Shown here: piece after piece, positions 24,745 to 33,412 of the stretch
Layout of the letters: every line of letters starts with the position of its first letter
How positions within the stretch are numbered: position 1 is the first letter of the stretch
Assembly: GCA_947474635.1 (NCBI GenBank)
Contig: CANJJB010000010.1
Location: 1 to 42,156 of the forward strand
Direction of reading: 5' to 3'
Length of the DNA stretch: 42,156 nt
Origin: Parachlamydiales bacterium
Lineage (GTDB): Bacteria; Chlamydiota; Chlamydiia; Chlamydiales; Rhabdochlamydiaceae
The notes under the pieces: generated by a model
Database searches by the model: none
Told to the model about the DNA's origin: nothing
What the model saw: only the letters and a program-made list of their open reading frames with translations
Made by a program: the position numbers and the translations under genes

Positions 24745-27700
24745 ATATATCTAAGATTTTTATTGAGCGACCTATCATGACAACCCTTGTCATGGTAGCG
24801 ATTTTGTTCTTTGGGATCTTTGCTTATAAATCACTCCCCGTCAGTGATCTTCCCGATGTCGAATATCCTGCGATCACCGTTACAACAACCTATCCAGGCG
24901 CTAGCCCTGAGACGATTGCCAATAACGTTGCAACACCTCTTGAGCAAGCTTTTTTAACCATCGGGGGTCTTAAAAACATCATCTCGACAAGTAGCTCAGG
25001 AAGCTCATCGATTGTTCTCCAATTTGCAATCAACAGGTCAATTGATGCAGCAGCGCAAGATGTCCAAGCAGCCATTAACCAAGCAACGCCCCACTTGCCC
25101 CAAGACCTTCCTTTTGCGCCGACCTATCAAAAGGTCAATCCTTCACAAACTCCTATCATCTGGTTTGCCATATCATCTCCTACCATGCCGTCTTATCAGC
25201 TCTATGATTACGCCTACTCTTTTGTAGGAGAGCGCATCAGCACAATTGATGGCGTTGCCCAAGTTGTTGTATTTGGAAGTCCGTTTGCAGTAAGAGTGCA
25301 GGTCGATCCTCTCAAGCTTGCTGCTAAAGGCATTGGCCTTGATGATGTAGCCTATGCTCTTAAGTCTCAAAACGTCAACATCCCCACAGGCAATCTCTAT
25401 GGCAACCACACAGAGTTTACAATCAACGTCGATGGACAGCTCAATAAAGCTGAATCCTACAACTCAATCATCATTAAAAATGAAAAGGGCGCCATTGTTC
25501 GCCTGCAAGATATTGGCAAGGCTTTAGATAGCCTCTCCAATGACAAGCAGTACCTCCGCTTCATCTCATCTGACAAAGATCTCAACACCGTCATTTTTGG
25601 AGTAAAAACCCAGGCAGGGGCAAACTCTATGACGGTGATCAAAGACATCGACACCATTTTACCACGCCTTGAAAAAACGCTTCCCGGCTCTGTGCACTTG
25701 CACCGCGTCTTTGACAAGTCAGTTTTTATTGAAGAGTCGGTTATAGATGTGCAGTTTACTCTTCTGATTGCTTTTTTACTTGTCGTCTTTGTGATCTTTT
25801 TTTACCTCGGAAAAGCAAAAAATACGCTCATCCCGATGCTAGCTCTTCCGCTATCTGTGATCGGAACATTCATTGTGATGTCGATTGTTGGTTACACCAT
25901 TGACATTCTCTCGCTTCTTGCAATCACCCTCTGCATTGGCTTTCTTGTCGATGATGCCATTGTTGTGTTAGAGAATATCGCGCGGCACGTAGAAATGGGC
26001 AAAACTGCCCTTCAAGCTTCACTCGATGGCTCAAAAGAAATCTCGTTTACGATTCTTTCGATGACGCTCTCTCTCGGCTCTATTTTTATCCCTCTTCTTT
26101 TCATGGGAGGCATCATCGGTAAGATCTTCCATGAGTTTGCAGTTGTTATACTAACTGCTGTTTTAATATCGGGGTTTGTCTCACTCTCGCTCACGCCTAT
26201 GCTCTCATCCCGCTTTATCGACACAAAAAATTTAGAGAGAAAAACATGGATAGAAAAAATTGCTGACCTATTTAATAAAACGCTCCTTAATCTCTATGAG
26301 AAAAGTTTAAGGAAAGTCTTTTTGCACCCGCGCATCACTCTATTTTTAGGCATTGCAAGTGTAGCCCTCACAGTCGTTTTGTTTAAGCAACTGCCAACAG
26401 ACTTCTTGCCTCAGGAAGATCTCGGCGCCTTCCAAGTCTTTTCTCAATCCATTGATGGAACATCAACCTTTCAGACAACGGCGTATCAAAAACAGATCAA
26501 CCAGATCATTCAGAAATACCCCCACATCGATACAGTGTGTTCTGTCTCTGGCTATCCCGATGACAACAAGGGATTTTTGTTTGTGAACTTAAAACCCTTT
26601 AACAAGCGGCCCCCTATTGGAAAAATCATGAAAGAGCTAAGAGAAGAGCTCAATGTAATACCCGGCGTGCAGTTTTTCTTTAAGCCTGTTCCCCTTATTG
26701 ATCTGGATATTGCAACCTCTGCCACAAAATCTGCCTACCAATATACGCTCCAAGGACTCGAGACAGACTCACTCTATGAAGCAGCAGGCCTCATGCTCAA
26801 AAAGATCTCGGCCCTTCCTGGATTTAAACAGGTCTCAACTGATTTAGAAATGGGGCAGCCTCAACTCATGGTGCACATTTTAAGAGATAAAGCCTCATCA
26901 CTCAACATCTCTTCCCAAGCAATCGAACAAACGCTCTCATACGCCTATGGAGCAACGTACCTCTCTCCCATCAACACGCCCCAAAATCAGTATTACGTCA
27001 TACTAGAAGTAGAGCCCAAGTTTTATAGAGACCCTCAAATGTTATCTCTTCTCTATGTCAAGTCTATGACAGGTGAGCTCATCCCTTTAAGTTCGATCAC
27101 TAAAATGGAAAAAAAAGCAGGACCGCTCAACATCAACCGCATTGCAGGTCTTCCCGCTGTGAACATCTTCTTTGATCTTGATCAAGTTCCTCTAGGAACT
27201 GCTCTTGATAAAATCAACCAGATTGCCCTCCAGGTTCTTCCTCCTGATGTCACAGGAACGCTTGTAGGAACAGCTAGCACCTTTAAAGAGTCGTTCAGAG
27301 ACCTGAACTTTCTTTTGCTCATCACCTTCTTTCTCATCTACATCATCTTAGGCATTCTCTATGAAAACTTCTTACACCCCTTAACCGTGATGTCGACACT
27401 TCCTCCTGCTGCCTTAGGAGGCATCCTTACACTTCTCCTCTTTGGCTATCCCTTATCTCTTTATGCCTTTGTAGGATTTATTCTTCTTCTTGGCATCGTG
27501 ATGAAAAACGGCATTATCATGATTGACTTTGCAAATGAAGCTACTCAGCAAGGGAAAGATCCCGTAGAGGCAATTACGACAGCTTGTCTTACGCGCTTTC
27601 GTCCCATCCTCATGACGACTTTTTCAGCGCTTATGGGAGCAGTGCCGATTGCTTTAGGTATCGGCGGAATGACGGCCCAAGGAAGAATTCCCTTAGGCCT

Positions 27701-27821
27701 TGTGATCGTAGGCGGTCTTTTCTTCTCTCAGCTCCTCACTCTATTTCTTACACCCATTGTGTATCTCTATCTAGAGCACTTACGAGCATGGCTTAGAAGT
27801 CAAAAACAGCAGAGACATTGA
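24741..27821 (+). CDS. RND multidrug efflux permease (AcrB/MdtB/MexB type, HAE-1 family)
   Basis: 1026 aa, the full length for the family. It starts FIERPIMTTLVMVAILFFGIFAYKSLPVSDLPDVEYPAITVTTTYPGASPETI, the canonical first helix and porter entry. The proton-relay aspartates are in FLVDDAIVVLENIARH. Helix and porter motifs GGIIGKIFHEFAVVILTAVLISGFVSLSLTPML and GIVMKNGIIMIDFANEA, and the C-terminal RFRPILMTTFSALMGAVPIALGIG, are present. It is driven by protons and exports drugs, detergents or lipophilic compounds from the inner membrane and periplasm. Substrates cannot be read from the sequence. Operon partners are the adaptor and outer-membrane duct immediately upstream; the coding end overlaps the convergent porin gene by 29 bases. 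Confidence 0.96.
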   Translation: MNISKIFIERPIMTTLVMVAILFFGIFAYKSLPVSDLPDVEYPAITVTTTYPGASPETIANNVATPLEQAFLTIGGLKNIISTSSSGSSSIVLQFAINRSIDAAAQDVQAAINQATPHLPQDLPFAPTYQKVNPSQTPIIWFAISSPTMPSYQLYDYAYSFVGERISTIDGVAQVVVFGSPFAVRVQVDPLKLAAKGIGLDDVAYALKSQNVNIPTGNLYGNHTEFTINVDGQLNKAESYNSIIIKNEKGAIVRLQDIGKALDSLSNDKQYLRFISSDKDLNTVIFGVKTQAGANSMTVIKDIDTILPRLEKTLPGSVHLHRVFDKSVFIEESVIDVQFTLLIAFLLVVFVIFFYLGKAKNTLIPMLALPLSVIGTFIVMSIVGYTIDILSLLAITLCIGFLVDDAIVVLENIARHVEMGKTALQASLDGSKEISFTILSMTLSLGSIFIPLLFMGGIIGKIFHEFAVVILTAVLISGFVSLSLTPMLSSRFIDTKNLERKTWIEKIADLFNKTLLNLYEKSLRKVFLHPRITLFLGIASVALTVVLFKQLPTDFLPQEDLGAFQVFSQSIDGTSTFQTTAYQKQINQIIQKYPHIDTVCSVSGYPDDNKGFLFVNLKPFNKRPPIGKIMKELREELNVIPGVQFFFKPVPLIDLDIATSATKSAYQYTLQGLETDSLYEAAGLMLKKISALPGFKQVSTDLEMGQPQLMVHILRDKASSLNISSQAIEQTLSYAYGATYLSPINTPQNQYYVILEVEPKFYRDPQMLSLLYVKSMTGELIPLSSITKMEKKAGPLNINRIAGLPAVNIFFDLDQVPLGTALDKINQIALQVLPPDVTGTLVGTASTFKESFRDLNFLLLITFFLIYIILGILYENFLHPLTVMSTLPPAALGGILTLLLFGYPLSLYAFVGFILLLGIVMKNGIIMIDFANEATQQGKDPVEAITTACLTRFRPILMTTFSALMGAVPIALGIGGMTAQGRIPLGLVIVGGLFFSQLLTLFLTPIVYLYLEHLRAWLRSQKQQRH

Positions 27822-28905
27822 GCCCTTGGAAATAAAGGTTACCGGGAGAAGTACCACTAATTGAAGGGAAAGCGCTTATATTAGCTACGTAAGAGTTCAT
27901 CATATTTTGATTCCAATATATTTGAAACTCATACGTTGCAGACAAATCGATATGATATTTTTGGTTGCATAGATATGTCCCCCAGCCGAAACCTGCTTGC
28001 GCATCACCGATAGCACGGACGCGATTTTGAGCGCTATCCTGTCCAGTTGCACTACGGGTTGTAGGGCTGATTTGTGGAAAAAAATACTTAATCCCATTAT
28101 AGCGCGTAAATGTGAGCGCGCCTTCCGCGCTTCCCATGATACGAAACCCCGCACCTAAAAGGAAATTACCGCCAATGCCAAGAGATGGACCTACAGCCCA
28201 AGAATCTGTTTTTACATAGGCTTTTGGAACATTCAGAGAAACCCCGCCTATAGGCGCCGTATTTCCAGTGAATGAATATTTTTGATTGAGCAAGATCCCT
28301 TTTAATCCAAAGGAGGGGTTGATAGTCAACCTTGTTCCTTGGTAACATGGTCTACTTAGCATGACATCGACAACATCTAAATCGATATTCCACTTATGAG
28401 AGCTTGTGATGAACTGATTGGTAACTCCTGTTGGGAATTCAAAATAGGAGGCTAAGAAAGTATTAGATGGCTGACCCTTGTTAATATCATGTTGGAACCA
28501 TGTATACTCAGCAGATACAACCCAGTCATCAAAGGGAGTATTCCAGCCAAGGCCTACCTTGAATCCAGGTCTATATTCATCTTTGAACTTGAGGCTGTTA
28601 ACAGACAGGGACTTCGTAGTACCCAATAGAGGATTCGCATTATACAAAGGCCCCATCTCCATCCCTTCTTGGAATACATCCCAATAGAGAAATCTTGCCG
28701 TTAAAAACATATCCCAGTCACTTGTGGTGTTGACTCTTGCAGGGTGGTTATAGCCAGATGGCATTTGAGAGCTTGTCATCACATCGCCCTGATCCACAGG
28801 CATCGTTTGTGTCTTATTAGCATTCGAGCTTTGGGCATCTCCAAAAAGAGATCCTGCTGAAAGCGCAAGCATTGAACAAAGTATCGCACTGATATTTCTT
28901 TTCAT
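27793..28905 (-). CDS. MOMP-like outer-membrane porin (copy 1)
   Basis: 370 aa with signal peptide (MKRNISAILCSMLALSAGSLFG). The mature protein opens with YNHPARVNTTSDWDMFLTARFLYWDV, then alternating beta-strand segments (YRPGFKVGLGWNTPFDDWVVSAEYTWF, LDVVDVMLSRPCYQGTRLTINPSFGLKG, RVRAIGDAQAGFGWGTYLCNQKYHIDLSATYEFQIYWNQNM) and a C-terminal phenylalanine (VSAVFDF). This matches the MOMP-like porin family expanded in environmental chlamydiae. The mature chain has only two cysteines, unlike the cysteine-rich, disulphide-crosslinked MOMP of Chlamydia. The start is ATG 28905 with AAGGAAG upstream, chosen over an in-frame start at 28947. It lies 140 bases downstream of a close paralogue. Confidence 0.88.
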   Translation of the reverse strand: MKRNISAILCSMLALSAGSLFGDAQSSNANKTQTMPVDQGDVMTSSQMPSGYNHPARVNTTSDWDMFLTARFLYWDVFQEGMEMGPLYNANPLLGTTKSLSVNSLKFKDEYRPGFKVGLGWNTPFDDWVVSAEYTWFQHDINKGQPSNTFLASYFEFPTGVTNQFITSSHKWNIDLDVVDVMLSRPCYQGTRLTINPSFGLKGILLNQKYSFTGNTAPIGGVSLNVPKAYVKTDSWAVGPSLGIGGNFLLGAGFRIMGSAEGALTFTRYNGIKYFFPQISPTTRSATGQDSAQNRVRAIGDAQAGFGWGTYLCNQKYHIDLSATYEFQIYWNQNMMNSYVANISAFPSISGTSPGNLYFQGLNVSAVFDF

Positions 28906-29035
28906 TTTTTCTTCCTTGCTTAAATTTAGACCAAATATCTTAACCACTTGGAGAAAACCAAATGGAGGTTATTTAAAATATTTAGAGCCACAATGTAGAA
29001 AAAAATTAAATAAGATACAAGAAAAAAATTTAGCG

Positions 29036-29074
29036 AAAAAAGCTCAGACACTAACGCCAAAGCGCTAGTGCCTG
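29036..29074 (-). terminator. Intrinsic terminator of MOMP-like copy 2
   Basis: CAGACACTAACGC (29045-29057) pairs with GCGCTAGTGCCTG (29062-29074) with two G-U pairs and a four-base loop. On the minus strand it is followed by AGCTTTTTT. It lies 13 bases after the stop at 29088, so copy 1 probably has its own promoter. Confidence 0.9.
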
Positions 29075-29087
29075 AATTGAAACAAGA

Positions 29088-30197
29088 TTAAAAATCAAAA
29101 GTAGCATTGACTGTGAGCCCTTGGAAATAAAGGTTCCCAGGAGAGGCGCCGTTAAGACCAATTAAGCTTGCTGAGTACCAGTTGATCATGTTCTGATTCC
29201 AGTACACTTGGAACTCGTATGTTGCAGACAAATCGATATGATATTGTTGGTCGCATAGATACATTCCCCAACCAAAGCCTGCTTGCGCATCACCGATTGC
29301 ACGCACGCGGTTTTGAGCAGAATGCTCTAAAGCTAAATCAGGCTTACCAACTGCTTGCGATTTTGCAAGGTACTTGATGCCATTGTAGCGTGTAAATGCC
29401 AAAGTGCCTGCCATGCTTCCCATCATACGGAATCCAGCACCTAGTAGGAAGTTCCCGCCCATTCCAAAAGAGGGACCTACTGCCCAAGAATCTGTTTTTC
29501 CATGTGCTTTTGTAGGATTAAAGGCTCCTCCAGACACATTTCCCGTGACTGTGTATTTTTGGTTAAGCAAGATCCCCTTTAATCCAAAGGAAGGATTGAT
29601 TGTCAATCTTGTTCCTTGGTAGAAAGGTCTACTTAGCATGACATCAACAACATCTAAATCGATCTTCCACTTATGAGAGCTCGTTGTAAACAGATCTTCT
29701 GTTGTGTAGTCAAAAGGAGTTGTTTTTGCTTGGAGAAAGTTAGAGGTTAAAAAAGTGTTAGCTGGCTGACCCTTATCAATAGCATGGTGAAACCATGTAT
29801 ATTCAGCAGTTACAACCCAATCATCAAACGGCGTATTCCAACCAAGACCTACTTTAAAGCCAGATCTATATGCATCTTCAAACACAAGCGAGCCGGATGG
29901 TTGTGCATTTGAAGCAGCAGGGCTTGAAGTAAACAAAGGCCCGATTTCCATGCCTTCTTCCTGAACATCCCAATAAGTGTAACTAGCTGTTAAAAACATA
30001 TCCCAGTCACTAGTTGTATTTACTCTTGCAGGGTGATTGTATCCCGCTACCATTTGAGAGCTATTCATCGGCTCGCCTTGATTTACAGGCATTGTTTGTT
30101 TTTTCTTAGAAGCAGGCGCTACTGCAGCATCTCCAAAAAGAGATCCTGAAAAAAGCACTACCAAAGAACATGCGATCATACTGATATTTCTCTTCAT
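29088..30197 (-). CDS. MOMP-like outer-membrane porin (copy 2)
   Basis: 369 aa, a close paralogue of the 27793-28905 product with the same strands almost unchanged (SDWDMFLTASYTYWDV, FKVGLGWNTPFDDWVVTAEYTWF, LDVVDVMLSRPFYQGTRLTINPSFGLKGILLNQKY, RVRAIGDAQAGFGWGMYLC) and the differences concentrated in probable surface loops (residues ~83-95, 145-170, 270-290). A signal peptide and a terminal phenylalanine are present. Only one cysteine remains in the mature chain. It probably acts as a general porin and structural protein of the outer membrane. The ATG at 30197 has AAGGAAA upstream. A long inverted repeat lies in its leader at 30225-30284 and a strong terminator follows it. Confidence 0.9.
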   Translation of the reverse strand: MKRNISMIACSLVVLFSGSLFGDAAVAPASKKKQTMPVNQGEPMNSSQMVAGYNHPARVNTTSDWDMFLTASYTYWDVQEEGMEIGPLFTSSPAASNAQPSGSLVFEDAYRSGFKVGLGWNTPFDDWVVTAEYTWFHHAIDKGQPANTFLTSNFLQAKTTPFDYTTEDLFTTSSHKWKIDLDVVDVMLSRPFYQGTRLTINPSFGLKGILLNQKYTVTGNVSGGAFNPTKAHGKTDSWAVGPSFGMGGNFLLGAGFRMMGSMAGTLAFTRYNGIKYLAKSQAVGKPDLALEHSAQNRVRAIGDAQAGFGWGMYLCDQQYHIDLSATYEFQVYWNQNMINWYSASLIGLNGASPGNLYFQGLTVNATFDF

Positions 30198-30224
30198 TGT
30201 TTTTCCTTATAAAGGGGTTGTAAC

Positions 30225-30284
30225 TTACACCAAATCTCGTAAATAATCCCTCCAAGGAAAGATTATCTCCGACATTTGGTGTAA
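30225..30284 (-). repeat. Inverted repeats in the leader of MOMP-like copy 2
   Basis: TTACACCAAAT (30225-30235) and its exact inverse ATTTGGTGTAA (30274-30284) enclose an inner pair ATAATC (30243-30248) and GATTAT (30261-30266). The outer arm begins ~28 bases before the start codon. In the transcript this could form a two-tier stem-loop affecting stability or translation of an abundant porin mRNA; alternatively it is a dimer-binding operator. Confidence 0.6.
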
Positions 30285-30389
30285 AGTAAGTTCAACGTAA
30301 AAGAATTAAAAAAAAAAATCAAGATAATTTTCTTCCCTACCGAGATCACGAGAGAGCAAAATTCGGAGAGGAGAAAAACTTTCCTAAAA

Positions 30390-30416
30390 CTCCGTGAACT
30401 CTGTGTTCTCAGTGGT
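30390..30416. repeat. Three tandem nonamers CTCNGTGNN
   Basis: CTCCGTGAA, CTCTGTGTT and CTCAGTGGT follow one another without gaps in the 274-base gene-free stretch between xerD and the porin gene. The surrounding sequence is unremarkable. Similar CTCNGTG-rich strings occur in intergenic DNA of unrelated bacteria, as far as I recall; no function is known to me. Confidence 0.6.
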
Positions 30417-30471
30417 GGTATTCTCTTAAAAATACAGCATTTATCTATGCAGAAATTTTAATTAAGCCCTT

Positions 30472-31347
30472 CTATTGCCGAGGATGAAATTGAGAAAATG
30501 CTTCGTGCAAATGTTTGTGACTAATGTGTGTGTAGCGATCTGTTGTTCCAATGCTTGCGTGTCCGAGCATCTCTTGAATCACTCGGAGATCAGCGCCATT
30601 TTCTAGAAGATGTGTAGCAAATGAATGACGCAGCGTATGAGGAGAGATATTTTTTACAATGCCTGCTTTTTTTGCATAGAATTTAATCCGCTCCCAAATG
30701 GTGATACGATCAATTCTCTTACCCTTGACTGATAAAAAAAGAGCTTCCTCTTTTTCTGAATCCTTCCGAAAATTTGCCAAATAAAAATCAATTGCCAAAA
30801 CAGCTTGCTTAGCAATAGGAACAACGCGCTCTTTATTGCCCTTACCTTTTACTCTTACATAATCATCTGCAACATCAAAAAGGTTAAGCGAGCACACTTC
30901 TGAAACACGGAGGCCTGAAGCATATAATACTTCTAGTATCGCTCTATCTCTTGCTCCAATGAGTGCATCTACCTTAGGTATACTCAACAAATTAGAAACC
31001 TCATCAATGGTGAGAACCTCAGGCACAAGTTGCCAAAATTTAGGACTATCTAAATGGAGCGTGGGATCTTTAGGAATAACATTTTCCCGTTTCAGATAAC
31101 GAAAAAAAACTTTCAGAGAAACAACTAACCTGCAAAGTGAGGCTTCCGCATACTTCTTATCTTTCATCTTCCCTAGAAATGCCAAGATATGATCTGTGTG
31201 AATAGAAGAAATAGCCGTGTGATTTTGAGCGCTTAAAAATTGAAACAAGAAACGAATGTCTCTTGCATATGACTCTAGCGTATTGGGCCTGAGGCCCTTT
31301 TCCGCTCCTAGATAAGACAAAAACTCTGCCAGGTATTGCTCATACAT
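30472..31347 (-). CDS. xerD: Tyrosine site-specific recombinase XerD
   Basis: 291 aa, usual length. An N-terminal SAM-like core-binding domain (YLAEFLSYLGAEKGLRPNTLESYARDIRFLFQFL) precedes the catalytic domain with R147 (ASGLRVSE), a lysine in VKGKGNKER (K169), H237 and R240 (HTLRHSFATHL), H263 (LGHASIGTTDRY) and nucleophile Y272. The C-terminus ends in HPR, as in XerD of other bacteria, which favours XerD over XerC. It resolves chromosome dimers with XerC at dif. No dif-like site was identified in the window. The nearest gene upstream on this strand is the membrane protein at 31374, 26 bases away. Confidence 0.88.
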   Translation of the reverse strand: MYEQYLAEFLSYLGAEKGLRPNTLESYARDIRFLFQFLSAQNHTAISSIHTDHILAFLGKMKDKKYAEASLCRLVVSLKVFFRYLKRENVIPKDPTLHLDSPKFWQLVPEVLTIDEVSNLLSIPKVDALIGARDRAILEVLYASGLRVSEVCSLNLFDVADDYVRVKGKGNKERVVPIAKQAVLAIDFYLANFRKDSEKEEALFLSVKGKRIDRITIWERIKFYAKKAGIVKNISPHTLRHSFATHLLENGADLRVIQEMLGHASIGTTDRYTHISHKHLHEAFSQFHPRQ

Positions 31348-31373
31348 TACACCTGATCATACTCTATACATCA

Positions 31374-33320
31374 TTAAAATTCAAAGAGTCCCCGCCATCT
31401 CTCTTTAATCAAGCCTTTCTCAGTAAGCGAGCAATAATGGGATCTATACGCGGCCTTCAAATCTCTGGCTTCTTTTTCTTTTTCAGCTTGGTCAACTTCC
31501 TTTAGGAATTGTTTTATAGATCGACCGTTTGTGATAGATGCTCTGCTTTTACTGTACGCATCTTGAGCCTGCTGATTCATATGTCCGATAACCTCTTGCC
31601 TTGCAAATACTTTCGAAAATAACTCAGGGCCATACTCACTACGTAACTCTAACAGGCAAAATCGGAACATCCAAGATAATGCACCTGTCCTATTACCATT
31701 GGCTAACATCTCCATGTACCCTCTATCTAAATCAGATCTGTCCGCTTCTGCTTTCTGCCTTATCTCTTCTAGCTGGGCTTTGATCTTTTCTAGATCATAT
31801 CTGTCCACTATCTTTGCGCTTAGTTCGTCCAACTTCTGTTTTTCTTCCTCTTTCCTTACTTTTTCTGTGCTCCAAATTTGAGAAATGCCATACGCATTGA
31901 ACCCTAACCAAGGAAGCTGGACAGATGCAAAAGCAGCTGTCGTAGCTAGAGGAACGCCCGTATAAGATCCTACATAGCCAATGGAGGCCATCGAAAGAAG
32001 TCCTAGAACGATGTTAAATTGAATGAGTAATTTGTCCCATCTTGTGTAGTTCTTCATTTCTTCAGGGTTCATAAAAGGCAACTTAGATGTTCCACCTTTA
32101 GCCATGCTATAGATAGCAAGTCCTATATTAAATATCGTAAGAGCAACAAGGCCGTGGGGAGAAAATATAATAGATCCTAAAACAAGCGCCTTGAGCGCAA
32201 AGCACGCATATTCAAAATTAGCAGATCCCTTAGAAATTTTCATAAGAAGTGGAAGCGCAAGAGCAGATAGCGTTGTAAAAGCAACAAGACTTAAAACAGC
32301 AGTTCCTAACACAAAGTTAAGCGTGTCTAAAATAAGCCTCTGACGGCAAATCGATAGCACTTGTTTGTATAAAGCAGGGTCTTGAGTGGAGCCTCTTTGC
32401 ATTTTTTGAATAGTCTTAGCGCCTTCTTTTCCAAAAACGCGCTTAATCTCCTGACGGTGTGATTGCTGCGCTAACCTAACTCTAATATAAAGCCCAAAAG
32501 CTTCCACAGTATCGTTATTTGCTTTAAGTAGACACTCTTGCCACGTTGCTTGATCTGTAATGAACCCTGCGTCCTCATTTGCAAGCATTTCTGATAAATG
32601 TTCATCGATATACCGCTTTACATTTTCTGAGCACACTTCAGTTTTACAGCCCCCACTCTGGTACTCTATATACTCAAAACCCTTCGGCTGCGATTTCAGA
32701 AAATCTTTGATCTTATCTTCGAAATAACCATACACAAGCTCTTTTAGTGCCGCTTTATCGCTATGTTTTTTGGCAACTTTTTCTACTGTAGGTGGTTTTA
32801 TTTTTTCATAAAATTCATCTTGAGAAAGGCATGCCCACTTAGCATTCTCATAAATCTTATAACCCGTGATTGTCATAAAAAAAATGGCAGCAAGGGCTTG
32901 CAACTGGCGAGCAAAAGTATTAAATCCGTAAGCTGCTCTTCCAACAAGAGAAGGCGATGCGCTCCCGACAGAAACACCCTTTAAAGTTGCTGCCAAACTA
33001 AAAGGCTTTGCAGCAGCCCAAGCTCCATAAGCTCCGCTAGTGGCAACTGACCGAGCTGCCGCTCCTGTTTTTATCGCAGCCGTTACTCCTTCTGCATTCC
33101 CAGCTTTTGCAAGAGAGGCCTGCGCTTTTTCAGCCGCTGTCACTGCTCCTGTGACATATTCAGAACTTATCTGAGCAGATGAAGAAACAGCCCTACTAGC
33201 CAGCTGGGCTCCCCTCTGACCAACCTTAAGAACATTGGCATTATGACGCAGGCCAAAGACCGAAGAAGAACTCTCCCCAGGTGTAGAAGGCCTAAAAATA
33301 TTGAGTATTGTACGGTCCAT
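31374..33320 (-). CDS. Large multi-helix membrane protein of unknown function
   Basis: 648 aa; no family recognised. Residues 1-130 are rich in Ser, Ala and Gly (an amphipathic, low-complexity start). A hydrophobic segment LAAIFFMTITGYKIY (~142-156) and, after a soluble region with KGFEYIEYQSGGCKTEVC, further clusters at ~335-362 (FVLGTAVLSLVAFTTLSALALPLL), ~372-400 and ~435-470 (IVLGLLSMASIGYVGSY) follow. A charged helical stretch with coiled-coil character (STEKVRKEEEKQKLDELSAKIVDRYDLEKIKAQLEEIRQKAEADR, ~488-535) precedes the C-terminal soluble domain. There is no signal peptide. Its size, low-complexity N-terminus and lack of relatives known to me fit a lineage-specific, possibly secreted or inclusion-associated protein, but that is inference. 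Confidence 0.65.
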   Translation of the reverse strand: MDRTILNIFRPSTPGESSSSVFGLRHNANVLKVGQRGAQLASRAVSSSAQISSEYVTGAVTAAEKAQASLAKAGNAEGVTAAIKTGAAARSVATSGAYGAWAAAKPFSLAATLKGVSVGSASPSLVGRAAYGFNTFARQLQALAAIFFMTITGYKIYENAKWACLSQDEFYEKIKPPTVEKVAKKHSDKAALKELVYGYFEDKIKDFLKSQPKGFEYIEYQSGGCKTEVCSENVKRYIDEHLSEMLANEDAGFITDQATWQECLLKANNDTVEAFGLYIRVRLAQQSHRQEIKRVFGKEGAKTIQKMQRGSTQDPALYKQVLSICRQRLILDTLNFVLGTAVLSLVAFTTLSALALPLLMKISKGSANFEYACFALKALVLGSIIFSPHGLVALTIFNIGLAIYSMAKGGTSKLPFMNPEEMKNYTRWDKLLIQFNIVLGLLSMASIGYVGSYTGVPLATTAAFASVQLPWLGFNAYGISQIWSTEKVRKEEEKQKLDELSAKIVDRYDLEKIKAQLEEIRQKAEADRSDLDRGYMEMLANGNRTGALSWMFRFCLLELRSEYGPELFSKVFARQEVIGHMNQQAQDAYSKSRASITNGRSIKQFLKEVDQAEKEKEARDLKAAYRSHYCSLTEKGLIKERWRGLFEF

Positions 33321-33412
33321 AATTTTTATTAAAATAGTTTGTTTTCTTAACTATATTTTACTACTTTATGAGTAAAATATATACTATATACTAATAAAAA
33401 TTATAACTTTTG

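Noticed and set aside
30225-30284. Porin leader inverted repeat as an intrinsic terminator
   Set aside because: The loop is 38 bases and no T-run follows; position in a leader fits regulation better.
30472-31347. Integrase of a mobile element
   Set aside because: Length, motif spacing and C-terminus match housekeeping XerD. No attachment-site duplication or phage or transposon gene lies nearby.
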